DNA from: Gammaproteobacteria bacterium
GTDB taxonomy: Bacteria > Pseudomonadota > Gammaproteobacteria > Pseudomonadales > Halieaceae
Assembly: GCA_030431585.1 (NCBI GenBank)
Contig: JAUIIQ010000005.1
Location: forward strand, 1-41,806
Direction: 5' to 3'
Length of the DNA stretch: 41,806 nt
Within the stretch, counting starts at the first letter, position 1; each line of letters starts with the position of its first letter. The translations under genes were made by a program, and so were the position numbers. Below, in pieces: positions 37,003 to 41,806 of this stretch. The notes below the pieces were generated by a model. The model did no database searches and had not been told where the DNA came from. It saw only the letters and a list, made by a program, of their open reading frames with translations.

Positions 37003-38211
37003 TTAGCTCTCGCTAACGCCCTTCGCCGGCCTCAGGACGATATCGACGGCAGCATTGTCGGCACCTGGCGCCAGTGGACCGGCGCTGCCCAGCCAGGTCG
37101 CTGTCGCTTCGCCTGGTCGCCCTTGCGGCGAGACCTGCACCACTACCTGCACCGATTCAGTCAGCGACAACTTCTGTCCGGCCATCGAGTTGCTGTCATC
37201 CAGACGCAGCGTCAACGGCAGGTCGGCTGCGCGCAGCCGCTGCACCGCAATCGGCATCCTGCTGTCGCTGGCTGCATTGCGGGCGAGCACAAAAACGGTG
37301 TCTGCAGGGTCGATTTCCGCTCCCTCAGGCAGGGCGACAGACACTGTCACACCCATGCTGCTCTCCGCACCCGCGGCCACGACCGGGGCTGCCGCAGGCT
37401 CGCCCAGCTTTTCCCGGGCGCTGGCTATTATGCCGGCGATCATGCGCTGGGTTTCGGAACCGGGAGACTCCACCGCCAACAGGCGCTGCCAATAACCAAT
37501 AGCCGCTCGGTACTGACCCTGCTCATAGGCGGCCATACCCAACAAGCCCAGCGCCGTGCGTTGGTGCGGGTCTACCGCCAGCGCCTGCTCTGCACGCATC
37601 TTGGCGCTGTCATCCAGTACCCTGCCGGCAGCGAGGTAGCGGGCCTGCGCCGCGTAGGCCAGCGCAGCGGCATCTTCCGGTGCGGCCTCAATCAACTCAT
37701 CATAGGCTGCTGCGGCTCGCGCATAGTCCTGCGCGCCCATGTAGAAGCGGCCAAGCATTGCCACATAATGCAGGTTATCCGGGCGTTGACTGGCGCGCTT
37801 TTCAATTGCTTTCATCAGCGCGTCCATATCCTGGGGCGTACTGTTTTCGTCCAGCGACAGCAACTGACGCGAGATTAATACATCCTGGGCCGCGCCCAGC
37901 TGGTAGTACAACAATGCGCTGCCCGCGACCACTATGGGCAGCAGGACCCAGGCGGGGAAGCGACGCCCACTGGCTGCGCGTTCGCGCACGGCAGCGGGTA
38001 CCTGTTCATCTTCCAATAGACGCAGTTGCGCGTCGGCGGCCAGCGAATCATCGCCCTCCTCGGCCAACTCCTGCTGCCGCAGTCGATACCACTCCAGGTT
38101 CGCTCGCTCCAGGTCCTCATCGGTACTGCCACTGCGCCGGCGCCCTGGCATCAGGATAAAGACGGCACTCAAGGCCAGCATCAGAGCACACACCAGCAGG
38201 AAAACGGTCAT
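37003..38211 (-). CDS. ccmI: Cytochrome c maturation protein CcmI
   Basis: Membrane chaperone that presents apocytochrome c to the heme lyase CcmF-CcmH. The 402 residues have two membrane segments (about 4-20 and 91-110, near VLLPIVVAGSALLYYQ) flanking a cytoplasmic loop. A periplasmic TPR region follows (about 120-270, with MDALMKAIEKRASQRPDNLHYVAMLGRFYMGAQDYARAAAAYDELIEAAPEDAAALAY cut into helical repeats) and a C-terminal beta-rich domain. It is last in the ccm unit and overlaps ccmH by 4 nt (ATGA). I see no strong terminator; a small hairpin at its stop codon lacks an adjacent T-run. Confidence 0.9.
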   Translation of the reverse strand: MTVFLLVCALMLALSAVFILMPGRRRSGSTDEDLERANLEWYRLRQQELAEEGDDSLAADAQLRLLEDEQVPAAVRERAASGRRFPAWVLLPIVVAGSALLYYQLGAAQDVLISRQLLSLDENSTPQDMDALMKAIEKRASQRPDNLHYVAMLGRFYMGAQDYARAAAAYDELIEAAPEDAAALAYAAQARYLAAGRVLDDSAKMRAEQALAVDPHQRTALGLLGMAAYEQGQYRAAIGYWQRLLAVESPGSETQRMIAGIIASAREKLGEPAAAPVVAAGAESSMGVTVSVALPEGAEIDPADTVFVLARNAASDSRMPIAVQRLRAADLPLTLRLDDSNSMAGQKLSLTESVQVVVQVSPQGRPGEATATWLGSAGPLAPGADNAAVDIVLRPAKGVSES

Positions 38212-38690
38212 TCTTTGTCAGCCTTTTTCATCAGCTCGCGCAGGCGCTGCTGGTCTGCGTCGCTAAGGTCGCCCTCAGAACCGCCCGGCTGCTTGCGGTC
38301 GCGCAGGGTCAGGAAGACTATCAGCAGGCCCAGCAACAGCAGCACGCCTGGTGCCAGCCAGAGCAACATGGTCGCTCCAGCGAAGCGGGGGCGATAGCGC
38401 ACGAACTCACCGTAGCGGTCGACCATGTACTGGAGGATCTCTTCGTCTGAGGCGCCTTGCTCCAGTTGCTGGTGCAGCAGCTTGCGCAGATCCTGGGCGA
38501 TGGGGGCATTGGAATCGGCAATATTCTGGTTCTGGCACTTGGGGCAGCGCAACTCACCGCTTAATTCCTGGTAGCGCGATGCCAGCGCCGGATCACTGAA
38601 TTCATAGGTCTCGATGACCGACAGCGCCTGTAGCGGTAAGACCAAACAGCCCATCGCCAGCAGCCACTGTAACAGGGCGCGCATGTTCAT
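38208..38690 (-). CDS. ccmH: Cytochrome c maturation protein CcmH
   Basis: Thiol-reducing partner of the heme lyase that keeps apocytochrome CXXCH reduced. The 160 residues have a signal/anchor helix (1-22), the redox motif LRCPKCQNQNIADS (Cys49, Cys52) and a C-terminal membrane helix (about 105-127). The start at 38690 overlaps ccmG by 4 nt. The ATG at 38684 is better spaced from AAGGA (5 nt) and is a realistic alternative. Confidence 0.94.
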   Translation of the reverse strand: MNMRALLQWLLAMGCLVLPLQALSVIETYEFSDPALASRYQELSGELRCPKCQNQNIADSNAPIAQDLRKLLHQQLEQGASDEEILQYMVDRYGEFVRYRPRFAGATMLLWLAPGVLLLLGLLIVFLTLRDRKQPGGSEGDLSDADQQRLRELMKKADKE

Positions 38691-39226
38691 CCTTCGCCCT
38701 CGCCCTTGAGCTGCGTATACAGCGGCAACAGCACCGTCGTCCAGACTCGTTCGTCCACCACGCCCACGTGGCGGTAGCGCACCATGCCCTGAGCGTCGAC
38801 CAGGTAGGTTTCCGGCGCGCCATACACCCCCAGGTCCAGGCCCAGCGTGCCCTCCCGGTCTGCAATATTGGCGATGTAGGGGTCACCCAGCTGCTGCAAC
38901 CAGCCCAGCGCGGCAGCATCTTCATCTTTGTAGTTGATGCCGTAGATGGCCACACCCTGCCTTGCCAGCTCCGTCAGGTAAGGATGTTCCACACGGCAGG
39001 ACACACACCACGTAGCCCAGACATTGAACAACGCGACGCGGCCACTCACCGAGGCCTTATCGAGCTTAGCGTCGCCGCCCAGTGCCGGCAGCGAGAACTC
39101 AGGAAATGGCTTGTCGATCAATGCCGAGGGCATTTCTTTCGGGTCCAGGGACAAGCCCCGCAGCAAAAACAGGGCGAGGATCCCGAACAGGATCAACGGC
39201 AGAAAGAGTTTCAGCCTAGCGTGCAT
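38687..39226 (-). CDS. ccmG: Thiol:disulfide interchange protein CcmG/DsbE
   Basis: Membrane-tethered thioredoxin-fold reductant for cytochrome c maturation. The 179 residues have one N-terminal anchor helix (about 6-23) and a periplasmic thioredoxin domain. The active site is WCVSC (Cys74, Cys77), followed by the family's GVYGAPETYLVDAQG cis-proline segment. It overlaps the end of ccmF by 11 nt. Confidence 0.95.
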   Translation of the reverse strand: MHARLKLFLPLILFGILALFLLRGLSLDPKEMPSALIDKPFPEFSLPALGGDAKLDKASVSGRVALFNVWATWCVSCRVEHPYLTELARQGVAIYGINYKDEDAAALGWLQQLGDPYIANIADREGTLGLDLGVYGAPETYLVDAQGMVRYRHVGVVDERVWTTVLLPLYTQLKGEGEG

Positions 39227-41192
39227 ACTCTGTCCCGTGAGCAGTACTGGTCGCGCTGCTGCGCTGGCGCCGGTATCGTTTGTCCATCACGGTGGCGAAA
39301 GCGCCCAGAGCCATGAAGATAGACCCTACCCACATCCAGCGCACCATGGGTTTGTAGTGCAGGCGTATGGCCCAGGCACCACCTTCGCCAATAGGTTCGC
39401 CCATGGCCACGAACAGATCACGGAATACGCCAGGATCTATCGCCGCCTCGGTCATCACCGAGCCACTGGCAAGGTAGCGCCGTTTTTGTGGCGCCAGCAT
39501 GGCGACCAACTCACCGTTACGCGTCACTTCAAAGCGCGCCTCATCGGCAAGGTAATTGGGGCCTCTTACCTGAGCCACTTCGAGGAAACGGAACTCATAG
39601 CCAGCGACAACATCGGTCTCTCCCGGGCTCATCTTGAGGTCGTGTTCTATCGAGTACTGACTGGTAGCGACTACGCCAACAATACACGCGGCAAACCCCA
39701 GGTGGGCCAGCACCATACCCCAGTAACTGGGTGTTAATCTGCGCAGGCCTCGGGGAAAACCGGCGCTGCCTCCCATACGGAACCATACGTCCCGGGCGAG
39801 ACCACACACCAGCCATGCAGACAGTAACACCGCCAGCGCCACCCAGATATTGTAGTCTGCATGAACCAGCGGCAGGGTGATGGCACACACCACGGCAACG
39901 ATTCCCGGAACCAGCAGTTCCGCCTTCCAGCGCTGGGTACTGTCGCGCTTCCAGCGAGAGACGGGGCCAAACGCCATGACCGGTGCCAGCAGTGCCATCA
40001 ATGGCACAAATACGGCATTGAAGTATGGCGGACCGACGGAGTACTTGCCCATTCCCAGCGCATCCACGAACAGCGGGAAAAGGGTGCCGAAGAGTACGGT
40101 CAGTGTCGCCACCAGGAATACCACATTGTTGAACAGCAGCAACGACTCTCTGGATACCCAGGAAAAACTCACGCGACTGCTCACCGCGGGCGCCCGCAGC
40201 GCGTACAGAACCAGCGAGCCACCTACCACAATGGCCAGGAAAACGAGAATAAACATACCGCGCGCCGGGTCAGTCGCAAACGCGTGAACCGAGGTCAACA
40301 CGCCGGAGCGGACCAGGAACGTACCCAGCAGACTCAGCGAAAAAGCGAAAATTGCCAGCAGCACGGTCCAGCTTTTGAACAGGCCGCGCTTTTCGGTAAC
40401 CGCCAGTGAGTGCACCAGCGCCGTTCCGGCAAGCCAGGGCATGAACGAGGCGTTCTCGACCGGATCCCAGAACCACCAGCCGCCCCAGCCCAGCTCGTAA
40501 TAGGCCCACCAACTGCCCAGCATGATACCCAGCGTGAGGAAGGCCCAGGCCACGTTGGTCCAGGGTCGTGACCAGCGCGCCCAGGAGGCATCAAGGCGAC
40601 CGCCCAGCAAGGCAGCTATAGCGAAGGCAAATGCCACGGAGAAACCCACGTAACCCATATACAGCAGCGGTGGGTGAATTATCAGCCCCGGGTCCTGCAA
40701 CAGCGGGTTCAGGTCATTGCCGTCCGGCGGAATACTCGGCAGCAATCTGGCAAAAGGATTGGATGTGAGCAGGGAGAATGAGAGGAAGCCAACCGCTACC
40801 GCACCCATCACCGACAACACCCGCGACAGCACCAGCAAGGGTAGCTGCGGGCTGAACACGGCTACTGCGGACGTCCACAGGCAGAGAATCAGCGACCACA
40901 ACAGCAGCGAGCCCTCGTGATTCCCCCAAACAGCTGAGAACTTGTATATAGCAGGCAGCAGCGAGTTGCTGTTACTGGCGACCACCGCAACGGAAAAATC
41001 GTCCTGTAAAAAAGCCACCGCCAGACAGGTGAAGCTGATGGCTACGAAAACCAGCTGACCAATGGCCAGCCGCGGTGCCAGCGCCATGGCGTACACATTT
41101 CGCCGCCAGGCACCCCATGCGGGCACAACAGCCAGCAGCAGAGCGAGCACGAAAGCGATAATCAGGGCGAAGTGCCCCATCTCGGGAATCAT
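39216..41192 (-). CDS. ccmF: Heme lyase CcmF
   Basis: Large membrane protein that attaches heme to apocytochrome c with CcmH/CcmI and takes heme from CcmE. The 658 residues contain about 14-15 hydrophobic spans. The tryptophan-rich WWD signature is [19 protein letters not shown] (235-253), and conserved His residues include HPPLLYMG (about 173). A periplasmic loop near the C terminus (EYSIEHD-like, about 520-600) and a final helix follow. The start overlaps the ccmE stop (ATGA), so it is coupled. Confidence 0.96.
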   Translation of the reverse strand: MIPEMGHFALIIAFVLALLLAVVPAWGAWRRNVYAMALAPRLAIGQLVFVAISFTCLAVAFLQDDFSVAVVASNSNSLLPAIYKFSAVWGNHEGSLLLWSLILCLWTSAVAVFSPQLPLLVLSRVLSVMGAVAVGFLSFSLLTSNPFARLLPSIPPDGNDLNPLLQDPGLIIHPPLLYMGYVGFSVAFAFAIAALLGGRLDASWARWSRPWTNVAWAFLTLGIMLGSWWAYYELGWGGWWFWDPVENASFMPWLAGTALVHSLAVTEKRGLFKSWTVLLAIFAFSLSLLGTFLVRSGVLTSVHAFATDPARGMFILVFLAIVVGGSLVLYALRAPAVSSRVSFSWVSRESLLLFNNVVFLVATLTVLFGTLFPLFVDALGMGKYSVGPPYFNAVFVPLMALLAPVMAFGPVSRWKRDSTQRWKAELLVPGIVAVVCAITLPLVHADYNIWVALAVLLSAWLVCGLARDVWFRMGGSAGFPRGLRRLTPSYWGMVLAHLGFAACIVGVVATSQYSIEHDLKMSPGETDVVAGYEFRFLEVAQVRGPNYLADEARFEVTRNGELVAMLAPQKRRYLASGSVMTEAAIDPGVFRDLFVAMGEPIGEGGAWAIRLHYKPMVRWMWVGSIFMALGAFATVMDKRYRRQRSSATSTAHGTEYAR

Positions 41193-41638
41193 TGCTTAAC
41201 CCCTTTGTGGTCAAAGCCGGACTGTTCCAACGCGTCCATAACTTCCGGCGGCATGTAGTTCTCGTCATGCTTGGCAAGAACCTCCGACGCTTGCAATACG
41301 CCGTTCTCATCCAGTTTTCCGGATGCAACAGCTCCCTGTCCCTCGTCAAACAGGTCCGGCAGGATACCCACGTACACCACCGGCACCGACGCTTCGAAGT
41401 CCGTCACTTCAAAGCGGGTTTCAAGGCTGTCATCGGCACGCTGAACGCTGCCCTCGACGACCATCCCCCCCACGCGTATGGGCTGCCCCACAGGCGCTTT
41501 GCCCTGCGCAACGTCAGTCGGCGGATAAAACAGGTTGATATTGCCGCGCATGGCATAGGCAATCAGGCCAATGGCCGCACTGGAGAAAATGACTATGAAC
41601 AGGACCAGATACAGTCGCTGCTTACGAACCGGATGCAT
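41189..41638 (-). CDS. ccmE: Cytochrome c maturation heme chaperone CcmE
   Basis: Carries heme covalently from CcmC to CcmF in the periplasm. The frame is open to 41710, but the ATG at 41638 gives 149 residues that begin [18 protein letters not shown], with an N-terminal anchor (about 8-28). The OB-fold domain contains the heme-binding motif [13 protein letters not shown] (His124 the covalent site, Tyr128). The start overlaps the end of ccmD by 17 nt (41622-41638). Confidence 0.95.
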   Translation of the reverse strand: MHPVRKQRLYLVLFIVIFSSAAIGLIAYAMRGNINLFYPPTDVAQGKAPVGQPIRVGGMVVEGSVQRADDSLETRFEVTDFEASVPVVYVGILPDLFDEGQGAVASGKLDENGVLQASEVLAKHDENYMPPEVMDALEQSGFDHKGVKQ

Positions 41639-41806
41639 GTCCGTCCTCCTGGCTTGATGGCTGACTCTGGGTTGGAGCACCCTGGGCGCGACGGAGTTCC
41701 CCGGCCACATCCTCCAGCAGTCGGCGCTGGCGCCGTCGCGGCAGCATTAACAGGGCCAATAACACCAGCAGGGTAATGCCGTAGGCGGCCCAGACATAAG
41801 CACCGT
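41622..41806 (-). CDS. ccmD: Cytochrome c maturation protein CcmD, partial
   Basis: Small membrane protein of the CcmABCD heme-release complex. Its 5' end lies beyond the window, and 60 residues are visible. The frame begins in the typical [19 protein letters not shown] membrane segment, followed by the basic [11 protein letters not shown] stretch and a Ser/Gln-rich tail. The stop at 41622 lies inside ccmE. The ccmABC genes are expected just outside. Confidence 0.9.
   Translation of the reverse strand, partial: GAYVWAAYGITLLVLLALLMLPRRRQRRLLEDVAGELRRAQGAPTQSQPSSQEDGHASGS

Noticed and set aside
37005-37018. Hairpin TTAGC-GAGA-GCTAA as a ccmI terminator
   Set aside because: The stem is only 5 bp, contains the stop codon, and the nearest T-run is about 11 nt away. 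It does not meet the usual pattern.

Overview
The window is a gene-dense stretch of a gammaproteobacterial chromosome. The best single marker is ZipA, a division protein confined to Gammaproteobacteria. The gene order sdhCDAB-sucAB-lpd-sucCD with gltA divergent is the Pseudomonas arrangement, and SdhB, Lpd and the SucA start resemble the Pseudomonas proteins as I remember them. A System I cytochrome c maturation cluster and a three-component 2-oxoacid:acceptor oxidoreductase suggest a respiratory bacterium, possibly a marine lineage near Halieaceae/Cellvibrionales; that placement is inference. I see no insertion sequence, prophage, integrase or CRISPR array.

Layout. (1) 1-11.5 kb, minus strand: a TCA-cycle operon encoding succinate dehydrogenase, 2-oxoglutarate dehydrogenase with its own lipoamide dehydrogenase, and succinyl-CoA synthetase. 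It starts at a promoter upstream of sdhC and ends at a strong terminator after sucD. An 18-bp perfect inverted repeat lies beyond. (2) 11.7-15.6 kb: gltA (citrate synthase), a FabH-like ketoacyl synthase, hisC and tRNA-Glu. (3) 15.9-16.3 kb: a divergent pair not covered by any family I can name beyond fold level: a 41-residue single-span membrane peptide and a 56-residue ribbon-helix-helix protein. Their intergenic region is symmetrical, with two identical TGTATATACA palindromes. (4) 16.4-24.8 kb, minus strand: the phosphate locus phoB-phoR-phoU2 and pstS-pstC-pstA-pstB-phoU, each unit with a Pho box, and with two different phoU genes. (5) 24.9-29.7 kb, minus strand: a three-gene 2-oxoacid:acceptor oxidoreductase (GltD-like flavoprotein with ferredoxin domain, fused gamma-alpha subunit, beta subunit). 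(6) 29.8-36.9 kb, minus strand: smc-zipA-ligA and a lipoprotein lytic transglycosylase. (7) 37.0-41.8 kb, minus strand: ccmD(partial)-E-F-G-H-I.

How the parts fit. Regions 1, 2 and 5 converge on central carbon flow. Citrate synthase feeds the cycle. The cell can apparently oxidise a 2-oxoacid (most likely 2-oxoglutarate) both by the NAD-linked SucAB-Lpd complex and by an Fe-S/TPP enzyme coupled to a flavoprotein. Succinate dehydrogenase and the Ccm proteins serve the respiratory chain. The Pho locus controls phosphate uptake. The smc-zipA-ligA-transglycosylase group couples chromosome organisation, DNA joining, division and wall turnover. The least explained parts are the RHH/miniprotein module, the duplicated phoU, and the tandem 11-bp-phased repeat upstream of the oxidoreductase operon.
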